64,000 nucleotides of DNA, taken from assembly GCA_046346845.1 (NCBI GenBank), contig JAXMHH010000001.1, positions 310,001 through 374,000 on the forward strand, given 5' to 3'. The DNA comes from DSSB01 sp046346845. Its GTDB lineage: Bacteria > UBA10199 > DSSB01. Both the position numbers and the translations under genes were made by a program. Each line of letters begins with the position of its first letter. Within the stretch, counting starts at the first letter, position 1. Shown here piece after piece: positions 50,568-61,503 of the stretch. The notes beneath the pieces were generated by a model, which made no database searches, was not told where the DNA came from, and saw only the letters and a program-made list of their open reading frames with translations.

Positions 50568-52655
50568 ATGACGCCACCAGCCAAACCCGCCGCTTCCGCA
50601 GGCGCTTCTGCGGACGTAAAAGTTGACACTCCCCCTGCCGCGGCCGCAAAGCCTGCGGAAAAAAAGACCGAAGAGAAAGATCCTCCTCGCCTGGAATGGA
50701 AGTTCAGCCTCGGATTTGGCGCTGAAACCCAGGGTGGCCGCAACGGCGGGCTCTTCGCCATCGACAACATCTCCCAATTCGGGGATTTCACCCACTTTCT
50801 GCTGAACGGCGGATTGGCCCACGACCTGAATCGCGGCAAAGTCCGTTTCCGCATCGGCGGCCAAGTCCAGCTCGATGGCAGCAAGGGCAACGAGAACAGC
50901 AGCGGCAGCACGCTGTGGCAACTCGGCATTGGACCCCGCGTCGAGCTCGACTGGAAGCGCGCTTACGGCGACGGCCTGGGCGGCGTCTTCGTCGGACCCG
51001 GAAGCATCGGCTTGTACACCCTGCTGGGCTACGGCTGGGGCACCACGAACGTCGACGGCGGCTTCAAGTTATACGACCAAAAAGGCCTCGGCACCGCGGT
51101 GGGCGCCGACGTCAATGTCTTCGGATTCAACGTCGGCAACGTCCACATCGGCGCCGACTTCTACGGTCAGACCACCGCGATCTACGGCGGCGATTTCAAC
51201 AACGCCGGTTGGTCCTTGGGCGGCCTGCTGACCATCCGTCCTTCCACCAAGAAGATGACCATTGAAGTCGATAAGCCGGTCTGCGACGGCGCCAAGCGTT
51301 CGATCGACTCCTACGTCGACAGCATCGCGCAACTCCGGGCCGACAACACCAAGGTCAAGGCCGACCTCGACGAGCTCAAGGGCTTCCTCGAGAGCGGTTC
51401 GGATCCGCTCACTACGGCGAACATCCGCGACGCCCTCTTCTACCGCGAAGTCCGCCTCGCCCTGGTCAAGGGCGGCGCCGACGAAAAGGCGGTCCGCGAG
51501 GCCCTGCGCAAGGCCTACGTGGCCAAGAAAGAAGGCAAGCTTTCGGAAGAGCAAATCGACGCCCAGATCGTGGCGGATATCAACAAGTCCAAGGCTGACA
51601 GCGTGAAGCCCGAGACCCTGGCCACCGCGAAGGCCGAGGCCGAGAAGAAATACCCGAAGGGCTACGACTTCTGGGCTCAGGTCACCGGCGACCCCGTCCC
51701 GACCGAACTCCCGCCCAACGTCAAGGAACTGGACTGCGGCGAGATCGACAAGTGGGTCGAGCGCCTGCACCAAGAAGAGCTCGATCTTACCAAGCGCAAC
51801 CGCGACCTGCGCGGCCGCTTCGACACCGCGGTGCTGGTCGACGCGCTCAAGGATCACTTGGGCAAGAACGTCACCACGGTCGTCGAGAAGATCCACGGCT
51901 TCACCCTCGACATCGTCCAACCGAACTTCATCACGGCCAAGCCGGACGACAAGGACGTCGCCCGCCTCGAGGAGTACGTGAAGAAGAACGCCGGCAAGAC
52001 GCTCGATCCGAAGGATCCCGAGCTGATGAAGATCGCCAAGCCGGTCTTCTCCCTCACCGACTTCGAGCTCGAAAACATGAAGGACATCGCCGACAAGATG
52101 AACGGCCTCAAGAGCCCCTCGGCGACCAAGTACGACAAGGTCGATCCCAACGAGGATAAGTCCAAGTACGACTGGATGAAAACGGTCACCTGGACCATCG
52201 AAGGGCACACCGACTCGCAAGGCTCCGAAGAGTCCAACCAAAAGCTCTCCGAGCGCCGCGCGAAATGGGTCAAATTGCTGCTCATGGGCTTCGGCGTCGA
52301 CGAGAAGCGCCTCGACTCGATGGGCTACGGCGAAACCCGCCTGGCGGTCCCGGAAAAGGGCAGCTATGCCCAAATCCAAACCGCCCAGACCAAGAACCGC
52401 CGCGTTATCATCCGGGTCAAGGGCGAGCTCACCTCGGCTCCGCTCAACTCGATCCCGGACGGCAAGTCGGTCTCGGTCAATCCGGACAAGCCTGCCCCCG
52501 ATGGCGAGCCCAAGGACGGCACCGGCGGCGGCAAGAAGCCTGCGGACGCCAAGAAGGACGCCCCGGCTCCGAAGAAGGACGCGCCTCCCCCGCCTCCGGC
52601 GAAGAAGGATACCCCTCCTCCGCCCCCGGCGAAAAAACAGACGCCCGACTTCTAA
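50568..52655 (+). CDS. OmpA-domain outer-membrane protein 2, no visible signal peptide
   Basis: 695 residues; ATG 50568 has AGGAG at 7 nt. Residues 1-40 are Ala/Pro/Lys-rich and, like the paralogue, begin MTPP with no hydrophobic segment. Residues 41-230 are barrel-like strands closely matching the paralogue (GGRNGGLFA, ISQFGDF, LGYGWGTTNVDGGF). Residues 240-530 are helical and charged. Residues 538-620 are the OmpA domain (WTIEGHTDSQGSEESNQKLS, LDSMGYGET). The tail is Lys/Pro-rich (KKDAPPPPP). Expected to link outer membrane and peptidoglycan. Two terminators isolate it from gene 1 and another follows it, so it is monocistronic. Confidence 0.88.
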   Translation: MTPPAKPAASAGASADVKVDTPPAAAAKPAEKKTEEKDPPRLEWKFSLGFGAETQGGRNGGLFAIDNISQFGDFTHFLLNGGLAHDLNRGKVRFRIGGQVQLDGSKGNENSSGSTLWQLGIGPRVELDWKRAYGDGLGGVFVGPGSIGLYTLLGYGWGTTNVDGGFKLYDQKGLGTAVGADVNVFGFNVGNVHIGADFYGQTTAIYGGDFNNAGWSLGGLLTIRPSTKKMTIEVDKPVCDGAKRSIDSYVDSIAQLRADNTKVKADLDELKGFLESGSDPLTTANIRDALFYREVRLALVKGGADEKAVREALRKAYVAKKEGKLSEEQIDAQIVADINKSKADSVKPETLATAKAEAEKKYPKGYDFWAQVTGDPVPTELPPNVKELDCGEIDKWVERLHQEELDLTKRNRDLRGRFDTAVLVDALKDHLGKNVTTVVEKIHGFTLDIVQPNFITAKPDDKDVARLEEYVKKNAGKTLDPKDPELMKIAKPVFSLTDFELENMKDIADKMNGLKSPSATKYDKVDPNEDKSKYDWMKTVTWTIEGHTDSQGSEESNQKLSERRAKWVKLLLMGFGVDEKRLDSMGYGETRLAVPEKGSYAQIQTAQTKNRRVIIRVKGELTSAPLNSIPDGKSVSVNPDKPAPDGEPKDGTGGGKKPADAKKDAPAPKKDAPPPPPAKKDTPPPPPAKKQTPDF

Positions 52656-52674
52656 GGCGAACTGTAAGAAATTT

Positions 52675-52710
52675 AAAAACCTCCGCGCTTCGGCACGGGG
52701 GTTTTTTTTT
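52675..52710 (+). terminator. Intrinsic terminator after OmpA-domain gene 2
   Basis: CCTCCG/CGGGGG stem (one G-U pair), extended by A-T pairs, then nine T residues. Confidence 0.85.
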
Positions 52711-52783
52711 GGCTATGCGGCGATAGTTGGCGGCCTACCCCAGGGCTCAGGGCATACGCTCGGAGGCAATAATTGAATAGTCC

Positions 52784-55078
<2,295 letters not shown>

Positions 55079-55096
55079 AGGTTGATTCTATTGTTA

Positions 55097-56260
55097 TCAC
55101 TCGGGTTTTGACAACCATTCCCGCCCCAAGGGCCGGAGCTGGAAATAATTTCCGGGCAGGGCCTCCACCAATCCCTGAAGTCCCAGCTGCACCAGGAGGC
55201 CGGTTACCCGGGGGCTGGGTAAATGGCTCATGTCGGTGATTTTGTCAATGTGACATGGCGTAAAACCAATAATTTCCAAGAGCTTACGCTCACAATCTCC
55301 CATTTTGGCCAAACCCTCCTCTAAAACCGGGGCAGTTTCGCCGCTTGGAACCGTAGGGGCCTTTGCCTTGACCTCCAAGGGCGAAGCGAGCCCAAGGTCG
55401 ACGAAGATCTCTCTCGCCTCCATGAGCAGTTTTGCCCCTTGCTGGATCAAGCGATGCCCTCCCCGGTTGCGGTCGGAATCGGCCGGTCCCGGCACCACGT
55501 AGATCTCTTTTCCTAGCTCCAAGGCGAAATCGGCGGTTAGCAGGGCCCCGCTCTTCTCCGGGGCCTCCACCACGACGACCACGTCGGCCAAGGCCGCGAT
55601 GATCCGATTGCGCTTGGGAAAGTTCCAGGGAGCCACCTCCATGCCTGCCGGGACTTCGGAGAGCAGCAGGCCCTCCCGCAACATCGCTCGCGCCAGTGGG
55701 CGATGGCGGGCCGGATAGATGTCCTCGACGCTGGAACCCAAGACCCCGAAGGTCGCCAGGCCCTCGGCAAGGGCGGCCCGGTGGGCCATGCCGTCGATGC
55801 CCAAGGCCAGGCCGCTCACGATGACCGGTGAAAAATCTTTCATCTCTTGGATAAGTTGGGCGCAATGATTCAAGGCATAACTCGAGGCCCGCCGCGTCCC
55901 CACCACGGCGATCCATGGCCTGGGCAGGCCTAGGGCCTGCCGCGAGCCGCGGAGATACAGACCATGGGGAGGGTCATACAGGGCCCGCAAGGCGTCGGGG
56001 AAGTCGGGGTCTAAAAAGGAGAGGTAATTCGGATCGGGACGAAAGGATTCGGCCCCTGCCCTGGCGGCGGCCAAGGCCGATCGCGCCGGCTCCGGCAGGC
56101 ATGCAAAACGCTCCCGCAAGGCGTCGGGCTTCAGGGCCAAGAAGTGTTCCCACAGCCTCAAGGCCTCGCCAACCTGGCGCACAGCCCTAGGCCTCAGACC
56201 GGAAAGCCTGGAGAGAAATTCGATAAGTTGATTGGAAGACTCCCGCTCGGGCCTAGTCAT
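55097..56260 (-). CDS. dprA: DNA-processing protein DprA
   Basis: Loads RecA on incoming single-stranded DNA in transformation. A SAM-like N-terminal region is followed by the Rossmann-like core with WIAVVGTRRASSYA, IVSGLALGIDGMAH, FPKRNRIIAALAD and KSGALLTADFAL. A C-terminal winged-helix-like end (residues 310-387) is also visible. The start is uncertain: ATG 56260 fits the family, while TTG 56317 has only a 3-nt spacing to AAGGA. Downstream of hup, upstream of topA. Confidence 0.94.
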   Translation of the reverse strand: MTRPERESSNQLIEFLSRLSGLRPRAVRQVGEALRLWEHFLALKPDALRERFACLPEPARSALAAARAGAESFRPDPNYLSFLDPDFPDALRALYDPPHGLYLRGSRQALGLPRPWIAVVGTRRASSYALNHCAQLIQEMKDFSPVIVSGLALGIDGMAHRAALAEGLATFGVLGSSVEDIYPARHRPLARAMLREGLLLSEVPAGMEVAPWNFPKRNRIIAALADVVVVVEAPEKSGALLTADFALELGKEIYVVPGPADSDRNRGGHRLIQQGAKLLMEAREIFVDLGLASPLEVKAKAPTVPSGETAPVLEEGLAKMGDCERKLLEIIGFTPCHIDKITDMSHLPSPRVTGLLVQLGLQGLVEALPGNYFQLRPLGREWLSKPE

Positions 56261-56323
56261 GTGGCCAGAAAATGCAAAGCGAGTTCCAAATGCCGCAAGG
56301 GAGACCTTACTTTTCAACGGTCC

Positions 56324-56686
56324 TTAATGCGAGGCGGGGTGCGAGGCCGCCGACTCTCCGCCGCGAGAGAGGTCGGAGCCGGAGGAAGAGGATCCGGAGG
56401 GCGCCGCGGCCTTGCCGTCGACGCGCTCTTTCAATTCCTTTCCGACTTTAAAGAAGGGCAGCTTTTTGGGTTGGACCTCGATGGATTCACCGGTGCGAGG
56501 GTTGCGGCCGGTGTAGGAGCCGTAGTCGCGGTTGACGAAACTGCCAAAGCCGCGAATTTCAATGCGATCTCCCTTGACGAGGGCCTCGGTCATCGAATCG
56601 AAGACGAGGTTGACCACCTCTTCGGCTCGCTTTTTTGGGATATTGCCTTTTTCCGAAATGATTTCGATCAACTCGGATTTATTCAT
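56324..56686 (-). CDS. HU/IHF-family DNA-bending protein
   Basis: Residues 1-92 are the full HU/IHF fold: MNKSELIEIISEKG, RIEIRGFGSF, and the DNA-inserting arm GRNPRTGE with its Pro. Residues 93-120 are a Ser/Gly/Ala-rich tail not usual in HU. The start is ATG 56686 behind GGGGGGAT. It is closer to IHF-beta/HU-beta types; the exact subunit cannot be told. Such proteins bend DNA between activator sites and sigma-54 promoters, which could matter for the AT-rich elements in this window. Confidence 0.95.
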   Translation of the reverse strand: MNKSELIEIISEKGNIPKKRAEEVVNLVFDSMTEALVKGDRIEIRGFGSFVNRDYGSYTGRNPRTGESIEVQPKKLPFFKVGKELKERVDGKAAAPSGSSSSGSDLSRGGESAASHPASH

Positions 56687-56891
56687 CGCTTATCCCCCCT
56701 TTTACCAAACCCTGAGGTTAAATCCCTTAACCCCCTAAAATCACTTTAAAAATATCAGGTTGCCGGCAAAGCGGTCAACCCTTAACTTTTTCCGCAAGAA
56801 TTCCGGCCCAGTGGGGAGATCGGGGATTAAGTAACCGAACGGTTATTGATCGGAAGGAGATGCCCGCAAAACCTGTACTATTCTATATTAG

Positions 56892-56964
56892 CGCCCCCGG
56901 CGCGAATCGAACACGCGACCAACGGTTTAGGAAACCGCTGCTCTATCCACTGAGCTACGGGGGC
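56892..56964 (-). tRNA. tRNA-Arg (anticodon CCT)
   Basis: Complete cloverleaf on the leftward strand: acceptor GCCCCCG/CGGGGGC, D-loop GCTCAGTGGATAGAGC, anticodon stem-loop GCGGT-TTCCTAA-ACCGT, T-arm GTTCGATTC, discriminator G. Reads AGG codons. CCA is not encoded. Confidence 0.96.
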
Positions 56965-57119
56965 ATAAATTTTTCAGGGATCTACTGGAGCTGGCCCCCG
57001 GTGTCGACGAAAAAATCGTCCGAGCTTCGAACCTCGGAGTCCGAAAATCGAATTCCTTTCAAGCCCTTCTGGCCCTAATTCGCCCTGGTCTTGGCCCGCG
57101 ATTTGCTTTTCCCTCTGGC

Positions 57120-57725
57120 ATGAAGTTTCACCTCCTGTCCCCTCCCCAACTCCGCTTGAGATTGGCCCCGGAATTTTCCAAACCTCTCTGTCAAACTCTT
57201 GGCCCGAAGGGAAACCCCTCGCCCAGGGCCCACTCCCCCTCGGTCTCGGCCTCCCCTCCCCTTCGCCTGCAGCAGCGTCATTTTTTTCATAAGGTATTGC
57301 CCTACGCGCTCGCCGCGCAGCGCCTCACGGGGGTACCGGCCTCGGTCTCCCTGGCTCAAGCGGCGCTCGAATCCGGTTGGGGCAAACACGCGCCAGGACA
57401 AAACTTTTTCGGCATCAAGGGAAGAGGTCCCGCCGGGACCCAAAGGCTCTCGACGCGGGAGTTTCATCGCGGCCGGATGGTCCGCACCTTGGCCAATTTC
57501 CGCCGTTACCACGACCCCCTGGAGAGCTTCCTCGACCATGCCCGCCTGCTCGCCGAGGGGCCCCGCCTGCACCACGCAATGGCCTACCGGCACAACGCCC
57601 AGGCCTTCGTACACGCCCTGCAATCGGGGCCCTACCGCTACGCCACCGATCCACGCTACGAAGCCAAGCTGCTCGCCATCATCCGCACCCACCGTCTGGA
57701 CCGCTACGACCGAAAGGCCCCATGA
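57120..57725 (+). CDS. GH73-type glucosaminidase (FlgJ C-terminal-like peptidoglycan hydrolase)
   Basis: Residues 60-198 form the glucosaminidase domain: PYALAAQRLTGVPASVSLAQ, catalytic Glu in ALESGWGKH, NFFGIKG, and FRRYHDPLESFLDHARLL. It would cleave N-acetylglucosaminyl bonds in peptidoglycan. The N-terminal 60 residues are Pro/Ser-rich with no clear signal peptide and no ribosome site at ATG 57120, so the true start may differ. Its stop overlaps the next gene by four bases. No flagellar gene is nearby, so a cell-wall remodelling role is more likely than flagellar rod assembly. Confidence 0.85.
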   Translation: MKFHLLSPPQLRLRLAPEFSKPLCQTLGPKGNPSPRAHSPSVSASPPLRLQQRHFFHKVLPYALAAQRLTGVPASVSLAQAALESGWGKHAPGQNFFGIKGRGPAGTQRLSTREFHRGRMVRTLANFRRYHDPLESFLDHARLLAEGPRLHHAMAYRHNAQAFVHALQSGPYRYATDPRYEAKLLAIIRTHRLDRYDRKAP

Positions 57726-57967
57726 AAAAGTCGCTTCCGCCCCTCCTGGATGAAACCGAAATTGAAGCCGTCCTGCTCGGGCTCCCCGAGCTGGCCGAAT
57801 ATTGGCGCAGTCCGGCCCCGCTCCTGTTGATCCGCGGCCGCGCCACGCGCGAAGATCCCATCTACGAGATCCAGCTCGCCTATGACCTGGGCGACCGGCT
57901 CGAGACCTGGCGCTGGCTCTGGGTGGACGCCATCGGCGGAAAGATCGTAAGACAATTCCCGCCTTGA
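57722..57967 (+). CDS. Hypothetical protein, 81 residues
   Basis: Starts at ATG 57722, overlapping the glucosaminidase stop (ATGA), so translation is coupled. A compact alpha/beta-looking protein (LLDETEIEAVLLGLPELAEYW, split by a beta segment, then WRWLWVDAIGGKIV). The DPIYEIQLAYD-WRWLWVDAIGGKI ending resembles single-repeat PepSY-like or small periplasmic folds, but there is no signal peptide. Function unknown. Confidence 0.65.
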   Translation: MKKSLPPLLDETEIEAVLLGLPELAEYWRSPAPLLLIRGRATREDPIYEIQLAYDLGDRLETWRWLWVDAIGGKIVRQFPP

Positions 57968-58025
57968 GCGGAGCCATGACGAAGGAAGGCTTGAATTTCT
58001 CCGGCGCGGGACTTACAGCAGGGCG

Positions 58026-59414
58026 ATGACGAAACGAATGCTGCTAGCCTGCCTAGGCCTTGCCTGGATGCTTGGCATCCGCGTTCCCGCGCGCGCCGAG
58101 GTCCCGCCGCTGGACACCCAGCAGCTCCTCGAAAAGCTGATCTCCATCGATACCACCAACCCGCCGGGAAACGAGCTGCGGGCGGCCGAGTTCGTCCGCG
58201 ATTACCTCGCGCGCTTCGGGATCTCCGCCGAAATTCTCGAATCCGCCCCCGGCCGCGGAAACCTGGTCGCACGCCTGCCCGGCTCGGGCAATAAGGAGCC
58301 ACTCCTGCTGCTGGGCCACCTCGACGTCGTGCCCGCCGAGCCCAAGGAGTGGAAGTCGCCGCCCCTCACCCCCACTGTCGAGGGAGGCTACCTCTACGGG
58401 CGCGGGGCCATCGACATGAAGGGCCTCGTCGCGCTCGAGATCCAGACCTTCGTCCGACTGAAGCGCGAGGCCGTTCCCTTGGCCGGAGACGTCATCCTCG
58501 CCTTGGTGGCCGACGAAGAGGCCGGCGGCAAGATGGGCGCGGGCTTCCTGGTCGAAAAGCACTGGGACAAGGTGAAGGCCCGCTACGTCTTCAACGAGGG
58601 CAGCATCGGCCTGGATCGGGACGGCATGCATCTCTACCCCGTCCAGGTGGCCGAAAAGGGGGTGGCCTGGATGCGACTCACCGCCTCGGGCAGCTCCGGC
58701 CACGGCTCGATGCCCACTCCAAACAACGCGACCGTGAAGCTGATCCGGGGCCTGGAACGCCTCGCCACCTGGCGCCAGCCCCTGAAAAAAACGGCCATCG
58801 CCCAGGAGTTCCTCGACAAGCTCGCCGCGCAATTTTCCTTTCCGAAATCCTTCGCCCTTCGCCACCTCTTCTCCTGGCCGCTCTCTCCCCTCGTCTCCCG
58901 CTTCTTCAGCGACCAACTCCAGCGGGAAAAAATCCTCAACGCGATGGTGAAGGACACCTTGGTCCCCACCGTCCTGCGGGCGGGCAGCAAGACCAATGTC
59001 ATTCCCGCCGAGGCGGTGGCCGAGGTCGACGCCCGCATCCTCCCGGGGGAGACGCCTGAAAATTTCGTCGCTCGGGTCCAAGAACGCCTGCGCGAACCCG
59101 ACATCCAAGTCGAGCTGATTTCGAAAAGCCTCCCCACCGCCTCGGAGTTCCGCACCCCCTTTTTCGAGGCGTTGCAGGCCGCCCTCCTCAAACAAGACCC
59201 CAAGGCTGTCGTGCTGCCCTTCATCTCCCCCGGGGCCACCGACAACCGCTTTTTTCGGGAAAAAGGCGCCATCGCCTACGGGATAATCCCCCTCCTCATC
59301 ACGCCGGAAGACCTGGAAGGGCTCCACGGCAAGAACGAACGACTGCCCTTGGCCGAACTAAGCCGCGGAGAAGCGGTGCTTTGGGACCTGGTGCATTCCC
59401 TGCAGACGGACTGA
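58026..59414 (+). CDS. Secreted M20-family metallopeptidase
   Basis: A signal peptide (residues 1-24, ending ARA) is followed by the M20 fold: metal ligands His98 (GHLDVVP), Asp130 (GAIDMKG), Glu164/Glu165 (DEEAGG), and the dimerisation/lid domain in the middle. The final His falls in the ATDNRFF/YGIIPLL region. 462 residues, similar to ACY1/carboxypeptidase-S-like members (M20A). Likely removes acyl groups or terminal residues from peptides in the periplasm. It is 58 bp downstream of the 81-residue gene. Confidence 0.9.
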   Translation: MTKRMLLACLGLAWMLGIRVPARAEVPPLDTQQLLEKLISIDTTNPPGNELRAAEFVRDYLARFGISAEILESAPGRGNLVARLPGSGNKEPLLLLGHLDVVPAEPKEWKSPPLTPTVEGGYLYGRGAIDMKGLVALEIQTFVRLKREAVPLAGDVILALVADEEAGGKMGAGFLVEKHWDKVKARYVFNEGSIGLDRDGMHLYPVQVAEKGVAWMRLTASGSSGHGSMPTPNNATVKLIRGLERLATWRQPLKKTAIAQEFLDKLAAQFSFPKSFALRHLFSWPLSPLVSRFFSDQLQREKILNAMVKDTLVPTVLRAGSKTNVIPAEAVAEVDARILPGETPENFVARVQERLREPDIQVELISKSLPTASEFRTPFFEALQAALLKQDPKAVVLPFISPGATDNRFFREKGAIAYGIIPLLITPEDLEGLHGKNERLPLAELSRGEAVLWDLVHSLQTD

Positions 59415-59466
59415 CCGCATCCAAACGGCGGCCTCCTTCGTAGGTGCGGAAAAGGAGGCCTGAGCC

Positions 59467-60312
59467 ATGTTGGAAACCCCGCAAGACATCCTCAACGAAT
59501 ACGAACGCCGTCCCCGCGCCCTGAGCCGAGAATTCCTCTCCAAGCTAGCCTGGGACCAAGTCAAGGCCCACCCGCTCGACCCGAAATTCCTGCCCATCTT
59601 GACCTATATGCGCGACGTCGAGCGCCTCACCGAGGTGTATTTTGAAGAGCTGCGCCGCACCCCGACCGGCAAGGAACCAGCGATCCAGAAATTCATGGAG
59701 CGCTGGAACGAAGAAGAGGCCCAGCACGGCGAGCTGCTAAACCGCTTCCTGGCGGAGGCGGGCTATCCCGACCAAACCGACTGGTACGAGCGCGCCAAGG
59801 CGAGGATTCCCCGCCGCTACCGCATTGCAACCCGCATCAACACGGCCCTCACCAATTTATTTGGAAGGTATTTTTCTCCGACCCACATGGTCTGGGGCGC
59901 CATCAATGAGCTGACGACCCTGCAAGGCTACCGTCGCCTCAGCGAATTGGCCGCGCATCCGGTGTTGACCCAGTTGCTGCGCGGAATCATGCAGGAAGAG
60001 TCGGTTCATGTGTTTTTTTATTTTAACGTGGCCCGCTTGGGCCTACGGCGATCGGCCTTCGCGCGAGGCCTGGCCCGCCAGGTCATCCGCCGGTTTTGGG
60101 GGCCCGTGGGCAGCGGGATCAAGTCGACCGAGGAGACCCAGGCCCTCGTCTTAGGATTGTTCGGGGATGCCGAAGGCCAGCAGGACTTGCGGCAACACGT
60201 GGAGGCTCGACTGGAACAACTGCCGGGACTCGCCGGCGTCAATCCGGTGACTCAGAAGATCAACGAATTATTTCAGATGGTTGCGTCGGGGCTTTGGGTC
60301 CCTTCCCATTAA
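59467..60312 (+). CDS. Ferritin-like di-iron protein, acyl-ACP desaturase-like
   Basis: 281 residues, all-helical. Two EExxH motifs (Glu83/Glu84-His87 and Glu177/Glu178-His181) and two preceding Glu-bearing helices (near Glu57-60 and Glu148) give the ligand set of a di-iron four-helix bundle. TEVYFEELRR and WGAINELTTLQGY resemble acyl-ACP desaturase helices. A strong ribosome site (GGAGG, 8 nt) supports ATG 59467. It could desaturate or hydroxylate acyl chains; substrate not deducible. Confidence 0.8.
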   Translation: MLETPQDILNEYERRPRALSREFLSKLAWDQVKAHPLDPKFLPILTYMRDVERLTEVYFEELRRTPTGKEPAIQKFMERWNEEEAQHGELLNRFLAEAGYPDQTDWYERAKARIPRRYRIATRINTALTNLFGRYFSPTHMVWGAINELTTLQGYRRLSELAAHPVLTQLLRGIMQEESVHVFFYFNVARLGLRRSAFARGLARQVIRRFWGPVGSGIKSTEETQALVLGLFGDAEGQQDLRQHVEARLEQLPGLAGVNPVTQKINELFQMVASGLWVPSH

Positions 60313-60329
60313 AAATAATTACTAATTAT

Positions 60330-60344
60330 CTCTCAATTTGAGAG
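60330..60344. promoter_or_regulatory. 15-bp palindrome upstream of the sigma-54-type promoter
   Basis: CTCTCAATTTGAGAG, a perfect inverted repeat 69 nt before the -24 element at 60414. Spacing and symmetry suit an activator-binding site. Confidence 0.4.
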
Positions 60345-60413
60345 GCGATATCAAAATGAGAAAGGTCCGAAAAAATTAATGTACATTTTTCAAAGACTTA
60401 GAAATTTCGAGGC

Positions 60414-60429
60414 TGGCATGAAGCTTGCT
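60414..60429 (+). promoter_or_regulatory. Sigma-54-type promoter before the 68-residue gene
   Basis: CTGGCATGAAGCTTGCT: full -24 (TGGC) and -12 (TTGC) with a 10-nt GG-GC spacing. The predicted start near 60440 gives a 59-nt leader. An AT-rich tract and the palindrome at 60330 lie upstream. Confidence 0.75.
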
Positions 60430-60498
60430 TTTTAGAAAACCCAAATAATTCTGTGGTTCTCTAGAACCTGAGGCAAGGGGCAAACATAGGAGGAACAT

Positions 60499-60705
60499 AT
60501 GAAGGACATCGGCCTTCAGGTATCAGTCTCAAGTCACCACGCCAGTCTTTGGTCATTATTGGTCGGATTATTTCCGGCCCATCCCTATCGCGGCATCACC
60601 CGCGACCCAGCCCATCCCAGGGGCATTAGCCAGGAAGCTGAGGATGAACCCATTTTCCAGAACGAAGATGAGCTGGAAATGTACATCCGGAGCTTCCGAG
60701 AGTAA
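60499..60705 (+). CDS. Small protein, 68 residues
   Basis: ATG 60499 is preceded by GGAGG at a good distance (GGAGGAACAT), one of the strongest ribosome sites in the window, and by a sigma-54-type promoter. The N-terminal half is Ser/His-rich and weakly hydrophobic (HHASLWSLLVGLF). The C-terminal half is acidic (QEAEDEP, EDELEMYIRSF). No family recognised. Both controls and a compact open frame argue for a real gene. Convergent with the next gene, 21 bp apart. Confidence 0.65.
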   Translation: MKDIGLQVSVSSHHASLWSLLVGLFPAHPYRGITRDPAHPRGISQEAEDEPIFQNEDELEMYIRSFRE

Positions 60706-60726
60706 TCCGAGTCTGTCTCGGACCGC

Positions 60727-61380
60727 TCAACGAGAATCCGGAAGCGTCGATCCCTCGGTGCAGAGGCCTGCCCGGTAGAGGGAGGCCAGCATCGCCGCTG
60801 AAACCTGCGTATCGCGGGGCAAGGAGGCCGCCGAGTAATTTTCGACGGTGAAAAAGACTCCGTCTAAGAGCTGGATGGCCGTCAGGGTCGACGGGGTCGA
60901 CGGTTCGGCGAGGCCGATAAAACCAGAGGCGGGCAACAGATTTTGCAAAAAGCGTTGCAAACCGCTGCTGAATCCGCTTCCCGTCCCGGCGTCTTCCGGG
61001 CGGCCCAGGCTCATGCCCGAGGCAAAGCAAGCGGCGGCCTCAAAACGCAGGCCGCTGCCTTCCCGCCGGGTGCCATAGCAGGCCAAACTCCGTGCCCTAT
61101 CCTCGGAGGGCAAGGCCTCGATGGCCTGGGCGATCTGCGCGAGGACCCGGTCTCGAGCCAGGTGCAGCAAACCGATGGCGAAATCCCGGCGTTCCTCGTC
61201 GTTGCGAAAGGCCATACGGCGCAGGGCCGCCGCATCCTCGCCCCGGAACAAGTAATCCCCGCTGTGCAATTGTGCGATATTCAAGGAGGCAATCGCCTCG
61301 TTTTGGATGGCTTCGAACTCACCGGGGATCACGACCCCACCGCTGCGCATGGCGCGACTGACGGCCTGACGGACAGACAT
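60727..61380 (-). CDS. Hypothetical protein, 217 residues
   Basis: ATG 61380 (MSVRQAVSRAM) has GGAGG at 5 nt; the frame is open to 61476 but that start has no ribosome site. Mostly helical, with Ala-rich segments (IAQAIEALPSEDRARSLACYG), FEAAACFASG, and a hydrophobic stretch near residue 165 (LLPASGFIGLA). Three or four Cys, no signal peptide. Not recognised. Confidence 0.7.
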   Translation of the reverse strand: MSVRQAVSRAMRSGGVVIPGEFEAIQNEAIASLNIAQLHSGDYLFRGEDAAALRRMAFRNDEERRDFAIGLLHLARDRVLAQIAQAIEALPSEDRARSLACYGTRREGSGLRFEAAACFASGMSLGRPEDAGTGSGFSSGLQRFLQNLLPASGFIGLAEPSTPSTLTAIQLLDGVFFTVENYSAASLPRDTQVSAAMLASLYRAGLCTEGSTLPDSR

Positions 61381-61503
61381 GGCTGCCTCCTTCGCTAGCG
61401 CCCCCGATAGTTTGGATTTTGGGGATTCTTCGCCTCCCTCGAGAAAAAGTTGCCGAAAAATCAAAGCCCTTGTCATTTTTCTTCGCGAGGTTAAATTCCG
61501 GGC

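Noticed and set aside
56860..57078. A 72-codon rightward frame containing GANRTRDQRFRKP.
   Set aside because: It runs antisense through tRNA-Arg(CCT); this peptide string is the usual false translation of a reversed tRNA gene.
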